Assembly: GCA_023456105.1 (NCBI GenBank)
Contig: JAEYAO010000051.1
Span: forward strand, 1-9,722
DNA: 9,722 bases
Direction: 5' to 3'
From: Pseudomonadota bacterium
GTDB lineage: Bacteria > Pseudomonadota > Alphaproteobacteria > Caulobacterales > Caulobacteraceae
The notes under the pieces were generated by a model, which saw only the letters and a program-made list of their open reading frames with translations, had not been told where the DNA came from and did no database searches. This document shows, piece after piece, positions 1 to 5,450 of this stretch. The stretch's first letter is position 1. Every line of letters starts with the position of its first letter. The position numbers were made by a program, and so were the translations under genes.

Positions 1-63
1 GGCGACGCGGTCAACGGCCTCGCGCTTGAAAGAATCCGGAAAGTTCCGGCGTTGAACACTCAT
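1..63 (-). CDS. IS3-family transposase OrfA, N-terminal fragment (cut by window edge)
   Basis: Only the first 21 codons are visible. They read MSVQRRNFPDSF followed by KREAVDRVA, the basic start of the helix-turn-helix DNA-binding protein (OrfA, HTH_Tnp_1 type) that IS3-family elements make and join to the DDE catalytic OrfB by -1 frameshifting. The start at 61-63 is supported by a purine-rich GAGAGGAG ribosome site just upstream. The gene is open to the window edge, so it is partial here and its integrity cannot be judged. Family assignment rests on the FxxxFKREAV-like motif alone; the subgroup is not determined. Confidence 0.72.
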   Translation of the reverse strand, partial: MSVQRRNFPDSFKREAVDRVA

Positions 64-109
64 CAGACACTCCTCTCCAGCTCCGAAAAGCTAGCATGGG
101 TGTCCACCA
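1..109 (-). mobile_element. Terminal part of an IS3-family insertion sequence
   Basis: The stretch holds the start of an IS3-type OrfA gene (start codon at 61-63) plus about 46 bp of leader, which fits the end of an IS element. Read on the minus strand, the probable outer end begins TGGTGGACACCC at 109, in keeping with the TG...CA termini of IS3-family elements. The boundary is also supported from the other side: the reading frame of a small gene starting at 231 resembles its paralogue at 312-707 for its first 33 codons, then runs into IS sequence and stops at 91-93. The exact junction (within a few bases of 109) and the target duplication cannot be fixed because the other IS end lies outside the window. 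Confidence 0.7.
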
Positions 110-231
110 AACCGAGGGAGGATCACATAGGCCTGCCATCCGCGTTGAGCGATCAAGGTCGCAAGATCGGTGTCCAGGTCGGGGTCGCTGATCGCATTCG
201 CGACGTCAGCGAGGTTGGTTAGGCTGAGCAT
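110..231 (-). pseudogene. Truncated paralogue of the 312-707 gene, interrupted by the IS
   Basis: An ATG at 229-231 (minus) opens a frame starting MLSLTNLADVANAISDPDLD. Aligned without gaps to the intact gene at 312-707, 18 of the first 33 residues match, including the identical MLSLT start, the DP.LD.DL core and an R.WQ motif at residues 30-33. After about 40 codons the frame enters the IS end and stops at 91-93, so the remaining two thirds of the protein are missing here. An AAGGA ribosome site lies 10 nt ahead of the ATG, and a terminator hairpin just before that. The function of the family is unknown to me. The 3' part of the gene may persist on the far side of the IS, outside the window. 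Confidence 0.72.
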
Positions 232-253
232 GGGGAAGGTGTCCTTCAGGCAC

Positions 254-283
254 AAAAAAGCCCTCGCGACGGGTGTCGGAGGG
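254..283 (-). terminator. Rho-independent terminator between the two paralogues
   Basis: On the minus strand a hairpin has arms 279-283/261-265 (CCCTC with GAGGG) and 275-278/267-270 (CGAC with GTCG). It has a 4-nt loop, one bulged base at 266, and a run of six T (254-259) directly after it. It lies 28 bp past the stop of the 312-707 gene, so it can end that transcript. Its T-run also ends only a few bases before the ribosome site of the truncated paralogue (AAGGA at 242-246), so it could equally act as a leader attenuator for that gene. Confidence 0.75.
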
Positions 284-311
284 TGCGGGTCGGATGGGTC
301 TGGTTGGAGGT

Positions 312-707
312 TCAGTCGGCGTCGGAGGCCGGCGGGCGGTCAGCGAAGCCTAGGCAGTTGAAGCGCAGGGTGTCGTTGGTGTCCGGGTGGTCGGCCACGA
401 AGACCAGCATCCCGAAGTCGTCGGTCAGGACGTAGGCCAGCTCGAACCAGGAGCCGTGGTCATTCATCCACTCGAAGCCGGGCTGCTCGGCCTGGTCCCA
501 GCAGATGGGAAAGCCGACTGCGTCGTGGATTACCTCTGGCGGATCGCCGGGTTGAACGACGACGATCTGGAGGATTTCGCCAAGGGGTCGACGTTGATCG
601 GTGTCCACCTGCCAGACCCGGAGGCCGATCAGGGCGCGCAGGTCGGCGTCCAGGGCAGGGTCGGTCAGGGCGGCGGTGACCCCGTCGCGGTCGGTCAGTG
701 AGAGCAA
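312..707 (-). CDS. Hypothetical 131-residue protein, tandem-duplicated family
   Basis: I do not recognise a named family. The start is a TTG at 705-707, chosen because AAAGGA lies 7 nt upstream and because the paralogue at 231 has ATG at the equivalent position, both giving MLSLT. The protein is soluble and acidic, with no signal peptide or membrane segment. It has a helical-looking N-terminus (residues 8-33, ending R.WQ), then strands around LGEILQIVVVQPGD (42-55), and a Trp/acidic stretch EWMNDHGSWFELAYVLTDD (79-97) leading to LVFVAD. Similar small proteins with a WFEL..VL.DD core occur, as far as I recall, beside regulators on alphaproteobacterial mobile elements; that is memory, not a search. 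It is preceded and followed by terminators, which suggests tight or individual control. Confidence 0.65.
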   Translation of the reverse strand: MLSLTDRDGVTAALTDPALDADLRALIGLRVWQVDTDQRRPLGEILQIVVVQPGDPPEVIHDAVGFPICWDQAEQPGFEWMNDHGSWFELAYVLTDDFGMLVFVADHPDTNDTLRFNCLGFADRPPASDAD

Positions 708-714
708 GGGGAAG

Positions 715-720
715 TCCTTT
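715..720 (-). promoter_or_regulatory. Ribosome binding site that fixes a TTG start
   Basis: AAAGGA on the minus strand, 7 nt before TTG at 705-707. The same order (AAGGA, a CTTCCCC-like spacer, start codon) precedes the truncated paralogue at 231, which supports the TTG rather than a downstream start. Confidence 0.6.
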
Positions 721-728
721 CAGGGCAA

Positions 729-758
729 AGAAAAACCCCGCAGCGCAAGGCCACGGGG
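729..758 (-). terminator. Rho-independent terminator ahead of the 312-707 gene
   Basis: On the minus strand CCCCGTGGC (750-758) can pair with GCTGCGGGG (736-744) over nine positions, two of them G-T wobbles, around a 5-nt loop. Five T (731-735) and a further T-rich patch follow. It lies about 95 bp past the stop of the 855-1163 gene and only about 10 nt before the AAAGGA site of the next gene. The same placement is seen at 254-283, so the terminator-leader unit seems to have been duplicated with the gene or selected twice. Confidence 0.7.
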
Positions 759-854
759 GTCGGGAATCGGGTTGGGTTTGAGTGGCGCTAGGGCAGTTCG
801 GTGAACGTCCCTTAAGTCGCAGATTCGCTTAGGTATTCATGGTGTGAGGCGTCG

Positions 855-1163
855 CTACGGCTGGCGGCGATAGTAGATCTTAATTTCGATGTCCTGCTCC
901 ATGTATGAGAAGCCGCACCAGACATTCCCTGTATTGAAGACGCAGACGCCCTCACCTGCCTTGGCCACGCCGTCGTGAAGCACGCCACGGACCCGGGCTG
1001 TACCGGTGTCCGGGTCGAAGATCGTTAGCAGGGCATATTCCTTACCTTCTGGATCGGGAAGTATGAGGCGCAATACCGCGCCCAGTGGCTCGTTCATCTG
1101 CGCTACGCAAGCGTATGAAGTTTTGACCTGATCGATATTTATCTCGCAGTTGGGTTCAACCAT
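855..1163 (-). CDS. Hypothetical 102-residue protein, function unknown
   Basis: The ATG at 1161-1163 has a strong AAGGAG ribosome site a few bases upstream, which makes this a convincing gene despite its size. I do not recognise the family. There is no signal peptide or membrane segment. The composition suggests a mostly beta fold: alternating hydrophobics at AVLRLILPDPEG (29-40), ALLTIFDPDTG (44-54) and the end IEIKIYYRRQP. There are four cysteines (6, 19, 74, 83), with no CxxC pair. It is the first gene of the leftward group 855-110 and faces the XRE gene at 1315 across a palindrome-rich control region. A small accessory protein of a mobile element or an immunity-type protein are both possible; nothing in the sequence decides between them. 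Confidence 0.6.
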   Translation of the reverse strand: MVEPNCEINIDQVKTSYACVAQMNEPLGAVLRLILPDPEGKEYALLTIFDPDTGTARVRGVLHDGVAKAGEGVCVFNTGNVWCGFSYMEQDIEIKIYYRRQP

Positions 1164-1203
1164 TGGTTTCTCCTTTTAGGTTGGTGGCAAGCGAGCTGTG
1201 AGC

Positions 1204-1214
1204 TGTGATTCACA
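1204..1214. promoter_or_regulatory. Short palindrome in the divergent control region
   Basis: TGTGA-T-TCACA, a perfect 5-bp inverted repeat around one central base. It lies 40 bp ahead of the start at 1163 and 100 bp ahead of the start at 1315. It directly overlaps a tandem 7-bp repeat (GAGCTGT twice, 1193-1206). The half-sites resemble CRP half-sites, but the spacing (1 instead of 6) does not fit CRP. An operator for a local regulator is the more likely reading. Confidence 0.35.
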
Positions 1215-1248
1215 TCCGCAGGTTATGGAAAGATCGCATACCGAAAAG

Positions 1249-1274
1249 GGAAAAACCGCATAAGTGGTTTTTCC
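1249..1274. promoter_or_regulatory. Perfect 9-bp inverted repeat, probable operator
   Basis: GGAAAAACC (1249-1257) and its exact reverse complement GGTTTTTCC (1266-1274) are separated by 8 bp. The centres of the arms are 17 bp apart, between one and two helical turns, so a dimeric regulator is possible. The repeat lies 41 bp ahead of the XRE start at 1315 and 86 bp ahead of the divergent start at 1163. It is the place I would expect autoregulation by the XRE protein. A hairpin in the transcript is an alternative. A weaker imperfect dyad (1221-1242, GGTTATG/CATACC) sits just to the left. Confidence 0.45.
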
Positions 1275-1314
1275 ATATAGGTGGGTTGCCGGTTCAGACT
1301 CGGCGGCTTATCGG

Positions 1315-1572
1315 ATGCCCAAGACGATCTTCGGCGGCGATCATCGACACCTCGTCGCGGTGCTCGTTGAAGCGCGTCGGGCGTCGGGACTTACGCAGGC
1401 TGAGTTGGCTGCGCGGGTGGGGAAGGATCAGTCCTTCGTGTCCATCATCGAGCGCGGCCAGCGCCGGGTCGACGTGCTGGAGTTCGTGGCGCTGTCCAGG
1501 GCCATGGACACCGAGCCTACCCAGCTATTCGAACGGGTGACGAGAAGGCTGTCGAGGGCGTTGAGGATATAG
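1315..1572 (+). CDS. XRE-family helix-turn-helix transcriptional regulator
   Basis: An 85-residue protein that is almost entirely one Cro/C1-type HTH domain (about residues 14-66). The core LTQAELAARVGKDQSFVSII (26-45) holds the helix 2-turn-helix 3 pair, with S40-F41-V42 in the recognition helix, followed by ERGQRRVDVLEF, the conserved end of this subclass. I chose the ATG at 1315. A longer frame back to a GTG at 1264 would overlap the inverted repeat and adds residues untypical of the family. No strong ribosome site is visible. There is no sensor domain, so it is probably a DNA-binding repressor of the kind that controls mobile or defence genes, and its likely target is the divergent region 1164-1314. 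A second copy lies directly downstream (1598-1959). Confidence 0.75.
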   Translation: MPKTIFGGDHRHLVAVLVEARRASGLTQAELAARVGKDQSFVSIIERGQRRVDVLEFVALSRAMDTEPTQLFERVTRRLSRALRI

Positions 1573-1597
1573 TCACCATCCGCCTCGAGATGCCGTC

Positions 1598-1959
1598 TTG
1601 CAGGCCATTCATATAAGATGGCCTGATCTGCGCTCGTCGCCGTCACCGATCTTCACGCACCGGCATCAGGATCTGAACGGCTTCGCCGCTTCGGTGCGGA
1701 AGGTGGCCGGCATTACCCAGGTCGAGCTAGCAGAGCGGTTGGGGGAACCCCCGAGCGTCGCGTCGAAGGTGGAGCGGGGCGAGCGGCGGTTAGCGCGATC
1801 GAGGCCTGTCAGGTGGCGGAGGCGCTCGGTCGCGACCTAGCGAAGCTGCTTCAGGAGTTTGTCAAACTGACGCATAGACCGACGATCTGGTTGCCGCGCC
1901 AGAGGAGACTTCGAGATTGTCGGCCGTTCGCCTTAGTGGTGGATCGGTGTGGCTGCTAA
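1598..1959 (+). pseudogene. Second XRE-family regulator, frameshifted
   Basis: The frame from about 1650 encodes an XRE domain (RKVAGITQVELAERLGEPPS, then VASKVERGERRL) that parallels the intact protein at 1315-1572. Just after ERRL, at about 1790-1792, the expected continuation SAIEACQVAEALGRDLAKLL (starting with AGC at 1792) lies in another frame. The original frame ends at 1838-1840 in an unrelated Arg-rich tail. The shift equals the loss of one base. I see no slippery heptamer, so programmed frameshifting is unlikely; mutation or a sequencing error are the options. The start is also poor: only a TTG at 1598 or a CTG further in, with no clear ribosome site. The restored frame runs to 1957-1959, overlapping the convergent gene by a few bases, but the natural end was probably near 1870. 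Confidence 0.65.
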
Positions 1960-4397
1960 AAACGAGCCAATGATTTGGCAACCTTGGCGAAGCTGTCGTT
2001 GGCAGCTCGCGTTGCGGTCTCCCAATCGAAAAAGGCGGGTTGAACATCGAGCCGGGTCCAAACTTCGCCGAGGTAGTCGCGAAGTTTCATTGCTCTGTCA
2101 TAGCGATCGGACAGATTGAACGAGCGAATAGTAGCGGATAGATCGCCAGCGATGTCAGCATCAAAGATTGGTGTATCCACACACATTGCGTCCAGGTAAG
2201 CAAAGTCAGCGAGCCAGACTTTAACGTGGTATGCCCCTATAGTGGTGAGTCGAAAGGCGGTAGGCATCAAACCTAGTGCACCGTCTTCGTCTTCTTCGAA
2301 TGTCATTCGCTCGGGTGCTTCAACAAGTTTCTTGTTGTTTGCAGCTCTAATAGCCGCATCCACTGACGCCGGCTTGAAGCCGAGATCTTGCATCTGACGG
2401 ACTAGCTCGTCGAACGTAACGAAGCCCTCTGCTGTTCGGTGAGGCCCGGGAGTGTCCAGTAGCGACAGCAGTAGTGGGACTATGAAGTGTTCACGCTCAT
2501 CATTTGAATACACATCATACAAGTTAAATGCCAAAGCCTTCTCAGGATCGTAGTATTGATAGTCACCTTTCATCGCCACCTTCCAGAACTCATGGACAGG
2601 CATGGCGTAGTCACTGTTTTTCTCCAGGGCTATGACCGCACCCTGCGTATCCATATTTGGATTGCCGAACAGGCTAGATATGTACTGTATCAGCTCTCGG
2701 ATGTTTCCGCCGGTGATATTCTCGAGGAAAATCTTGACGTCATCGAACCTCTCGATAGAGGAAATGAGAACTTTCACAAAAGTGGCGACGTTTCCAAGTC
2801 TTAGGGAGATCGCCTGAAGGCGCTCCATTTGAACTCTTCCTTCAGCGATATTCAACGCAAATATCAGCCGCTTTTCTATAACTTCATCGATCCTTGGAGG
2901 CGCAACGGTGAAAACGCGATGAGGATAAGCTGATAGGGCTCCGGAGCGCTTGGAATAGAAGAACGTCTTGGGCCTGATCGATATGAAAACGGTCGCCTTC
3001 CACTCAGCTGCAAGGTTCTGAGCTATCACAAACGCTTCAGACTGAATTGTGCTGGAACGCTGATCAGCATTGTCCAACGCGATAATAATTTGTTTACGCC
3101 GTTGAGAGGACAGATAAGATATGGCGCTGCGCAGATGCTCTGCTCGATTGGCCTGCTTCTCTGCAAGCATTTCGATGAGCCGATCCTGATACTTCTCCGG
3201 ATTGGCCTCCTTCCAAGATCCGTAGACGCCCGTCTCGAAGCGCCTCACATCCTTCTTGTAAACGGCCTGAAGAAAGTCGGCACTCAGAACATCGATGTCG
3301 TGATTTTCGAGGAATGCTGACTCTATCTGATCTAGGACTGTTTCCTGGAGAGACTCCGACAAAGCTCCCTTCCTACCCAGATCGACATACGCGTACAGCG
3401 CGTGCTGGAACTCCGCATATGCGCTCACGTACATCAGATGCTTGAGAAATGATGTTTTACCCACGCCTACGTCGCCTACTAGAGCAATGGGGCGGTTGGA
3501 GATTGCATCGGCGAGTACCGCAGGCGTGAGTTGCGCGTTCTTGTCCTTGCCGCGAACAGGCTGAGGCTCTGGGGCGTCGAGTGCGTCCGGAAAGAGCGAC
3601 GCGTATCGTGCTGCCAGGAGCTTTTTGCCTATAAGTGCGTGCTGACTGAGTGCGCCGCTTTCACAATAGCAACTCTGGAAGAACTGTCTCTCAAGATCGT
3701 CTTGTTCTTCGACGCTCAGAAGCAGAAGTTCCGCCATATCGGTGAGTGACCTCTGCAGTTCCGTCTGCTGGCGGAACTGAGGATAGTCAGGGATGAAGGT
3801 CGCCAGCTTAGCCGGTGGGCGAGGGGCGGAAGCCCTGTCCAAGAATGCTGACAGAGATCCTGCGGCGATGCCGCCTGGAGAAAGGAGCTGCCAAGCACGG
3901 GCAAAGTTTGTTCGAAGGCTCGCCAAGCTTTCGAATACCACGCATTTCGCACCCGTATTCTGGTCTAGCTTCTGATCGGCCCTAAACGCGATGAACTGGT
4001 GTCCGTTCGAGGCGACTGCCACCTCCACGCCGCGCGCAAGGCAGTAGCTGTTGACCTGTGTGATTGCATCTTTCGCATTGGCTGAGAGTCGGATCATGGA
4101 TGCGAGGCCGTGTACGATACTGCCCTTGCGCCGCACTGGTATCTCGAAAGCTTTACCCTCACGCTTTGCTTCCCAGATGGCTAAAACAGGAGTTCCGAGC
4201 TCGTAGTCGGAATACTCACGTCCTTGCGCAACCTCTAGGTTCAGCTCGCTGTCTGTCCACCCCAGGCATCGGATGACATTGTCGAGGATGTGGAACCGGG
4301 TGTTGGCCTCGTTCCAATCATGGTCCGTGGCCTCGACGGTTGAGATCAGCACGTCGAGCTGTTCGGCACCATCAGCCAGTTCGAATACGTCAGGCAT
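1956..4397 (-). CDS. PD-(D/E)XK nuclease / P-loop NTPase fusion, putative defence protein
   Basis: The protein has 813 residues. Residues about 20-140 resemble the type I restriction HsdR N-terminal nuclease domain: EANTRFHILDNVIRCLGW (30-47), D64 in EYSDYEL, E76-x-K78 in WEAK, and a QxxxY motif at Q114/Y118, i.e. a complete PD-(D/E)XK site. Residues about 295-500 form a P-loop NTPase: Walker A GDVGVGKT (308-315), Walker B IIIALDNAD (437-445), FISIRP (471-476) as likely sensor 1, and TGGNIREL (562-569) in a lid-like region. Residues about 655-730 look like a winged helix. There are no DEAD-box helicase motifs and no partner methylase, so it is not a normal HsdR. The order nuclease, NTPase, C-terminal region recalls STAND/Avs-like anti-phage proteins, though it is shorter. 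It lies beside a tRNA, is clearly lower in GC than the core genes, and is single-standing. The anti-phage role is an inference; I know of no name for this family. Confidence 0.8.
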   Translation of the reverse strand: MPDVFELADGAEQLDVLISTVEATDHDWNEANTRFHILDNVIRCLGWTDSELNLEVAQGREYSDYELGTPVLAIWEAKREGKAFEIPVRRKGSIVHGLASMIRLSANAKDAITQVNSYCLARGVEVAVASNGHQFIAFRADQKLDQNTGAKCVVFESLASLRTNFARAWQLLSPGGIAAGSLSAFLDRASAPRPPAKLATFIPDYPQFRQQTELQRSLTDMAELLLLSVEEQDDLERQFFQSCYCESGALSQHALIGKKLLAARYASLFPDALDAPEPQPVRGKDKNAQLTPAVLADAISNRPIALVGDVGVGKTSFLKHLMYVSAYAEFQHALYAYVDLGRKGALSESLQETVLDQIESAFLENHDIDVLSADFLQAVYKKDVRRFETGVYGSWKEANPEKYQDRLIEMLAEKQANRAEHLRSAISYLSSQRRKQIIIALDNADQRSSTIQSEAFVIAQNLAAEWKATVFISIRPKTFFYSKRSGALSAYPHRVFTVAPPRIDEVIEKRLIFALNIAEGRVQMERLQAISLRLGNVATFVKVLISSIERFDDVKIFLENITGGNIRELIQYISSLFGNPNMDTQGAVIALEKNSDYAMPVHEFWKVAMKGDYQYYDPEKALAFNLYDVYSNDEREHFIVPLLLSLLDTPGPHRTAEGFVTFDELVRQMQDLGFKPASVDAAIRAANNKKLVEAPERMTFEEDEDGALGLMPTAFRLTTIGAYHVKVWLADFAYLDAMCVDTPIFDADIAGDLSATIRSFNLSDRYDRAMKLRDYLGEVWTRLDVQPAFFDWETATRAANDSFAKVAKSLARF

Positions 4398-4643
4398 GTG
4401 AGTCTCTCACCATCTCCCGGCGAGCTTGGCCGGTTGCGCGGCAAGGTTCAATGGGTGGCAGGAAGCTCACCTGACGGCGCAGGAGCGATCCACGTCGGCG
4501 GTCCGATGAGAGTCCTCATCACGGCACTACCGCACCGCAGACGGCCGAACGTCCTTCCCACTAGGGACCCACGCAACACCCAAGCGGAAGCCCCTTCCGA
4601 CTTATCCCAGCCGAGCTTCAAGGCTAATGGTGCTCTGGAAAGG
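4398..4643. other. Non-coding gap between the nuclease-NTPase gene and tRNA-Thr (island edge)
   Basis: I see no convincing gene here. A plus-strand frame from 4398 runs through the whole gap and into the tRNA, ending RDSNTRPPHYE at 4691. That ending is the familiar artefact of translating a tRNA gene. The gap must carry the promoter of the leftward nuclease gene, but I cannot point to sure -35/-10 boxes. A perfect 6-bp dyad, GATGAG-AGTC-CTCATC (4505-4520), is present. No integrase gene sits at this edge, and I found no second copy of the tRNA 3' end within the window. Confidence 0.5.
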
Positions 4644-4719
4644 TGGTGCCGCTTGCGTGACTCGAACACGCGACCCCCTCATTACGAATGAGGTGCTCTA
4701 CCGGCTGAGCTAAAGCGGC
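4644..4719 (-). tRNA. tRNA-Thr (anticodon CGU), CCA encoded
   Basis: A complete 76-nt cloverleaf is present on the minus strand. The acceptor GCCGCTT pairs perfectly with AAGCGGC, the D arm is GCTC...GAGC, and the anticodon stem CCTCA/TGAGG has loop TTCGTAA. The variable loop has five bases, the T arm is GCGTG/CACGC with loop TTCGAGT, then discriminator A and CCA. The anticodon CGT (4684-4686) reads the threonine codon ACG, a common codon in GC-rich genomes. The gene follows hemD on the same strand after 38 bp. Its 3' end points to the accessory region, the usual orientation for island integration at a tRNA. Confidence 0.95.
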
Positions 4720-4757
4720 CCGGTGCGGCGGGTCGGGACCCGCGCGAGAGGGGCTCT

Positions 4758-5450
4758 TTATACGTGCGGGAGCGGCTTGCCAAGCGCCGCCTGCAGGGCG
4801 GCGAGCAGGGCCGTTTCTTCCGGGCGGTCGGCGACGGCGCATTGCAGCCGGCCGGCGAGCGGGCGGGCGGCCGCCGCGGAGATGGCGACGGCGAGCAACC
4901 CCGCCGGCTTCCCTTCGATAAGCGGGCGCAGGGCGACCGCCGCGCGGGGCGAATGAATCAGCACCGCGTCGCACGCAGGCGGCGGCTCCAACTTCGTCTC
5001 CACCGTGCGGTACACAGGCAAGCGGCGGATCGGGATCGAGCCGCCGGCCGCAGCCCCAAGATCGCCGGCCGGCTGCTCGGCGCCGGGAACCAGAACCGCG
5101 CCCTGCGGCGCAGCCGCGGCGATCAGCCGGCCGAGCGCCTGCACGTCGCCGGAGGCCGAGCGCACCTCCGTGAATCCGAGCTCCCGCGCCGCATCCGCCG
5201 TGGCGTCGCCCACGCAGAAGGTCGGGAGGTCGCGGCGGTCGCTGAGTTCGGCGAAGGCCGAGACGCCGTTGATGCTGGTGAAGGCGAGCGCGGCGACGCC
5301 GTCGAGATCGATCGGGACGCCGTTGATCCGCTGGACCTTCAGCACCGGCGCGACGATCGGCTGGAAGCCGAGACGCCTGAGGCGATGCGCCGTTCGGCCG
5401 GCGCCCGGCTCGGCGCGGGTGACCCAGACGCGGGGCGCGCCCGGGCTCAT
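4758..5450 (-). CDS. hemD: Uroporphyrinogen-III synthase
   Basis: The enzyme closes the linear tetrapyrrole hydroxymethylbilane to uroporphyrinogen III with inversion of ring D, in the cytoplasm, as the step after HemC. The 230-residue product is near the usual 240-260. It shows the family pattern: N-terminal VWVTRAEPGA, FTSINGV (about residues 58-64), VGDATADAARELGF, a SGD.QALGRLI stretch, and LPVYRT before a second CDAVLIHSPRAA. The ATG at 5448-5450 overlaps the hemC stop (ATGA), so the two are translationally coupled; an open frame further upstream is only a shadow inside hemC. HemD sequences diverge strongly, so the adjacency to hemC adds much to the assignment. No clear terminator separates it from the tRNA gene downstream. 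Confidence 0.92.
   Translation of the reverse strand: MSPGAPRVWVTRAEPGAGRTAHRLRRLGFQPIVAPVLKVQRINGVPIDLDGVAALAFTSINGVSAFAELSDRRDLPTFCVGDATADAARELGFTEVRSASGDVQALGRLIAAAAPQGAVLVPGAEQPAGDLGAAAGGSIPIRRLPVYRTVETKLEPPPACDAVLIHSPRAAVALRPLIEGKPAGLLAVAISAAAARPLAGRLQCAVADRPEETALLAALQAALGKPLPHV

Noticed and set aside
387..701. 104-codon plus-strand frame opposite the 312-707 gene
   Set aside because: The minus-strand frame has a paralogue next to it and a ribosome site; the plus frame has neither.
1..1200. Integron-type gene cassettes
   Set aside because: The small genes in series suggested cassettes, but I found no attC-like core-site pairs (GTTRRRY / RYYYAAC) at consistent positions, and each gene is flanked by a terminator instead.
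4398..4691. 97-codon plus-strand frame ending in RDSNTRPPHYE
   Set aside because: Its end is the antisense translation of tRNA-Thr, a well-known false gene call.
4720..4757. Small dyads between hemD and the tRNA (GGGTC/GACCC and AGAG/CTCT)
   Set aside because: The stems are only 4-5 bp, and on the hemD strand no T-run follows, so there is not enough for a terminator.
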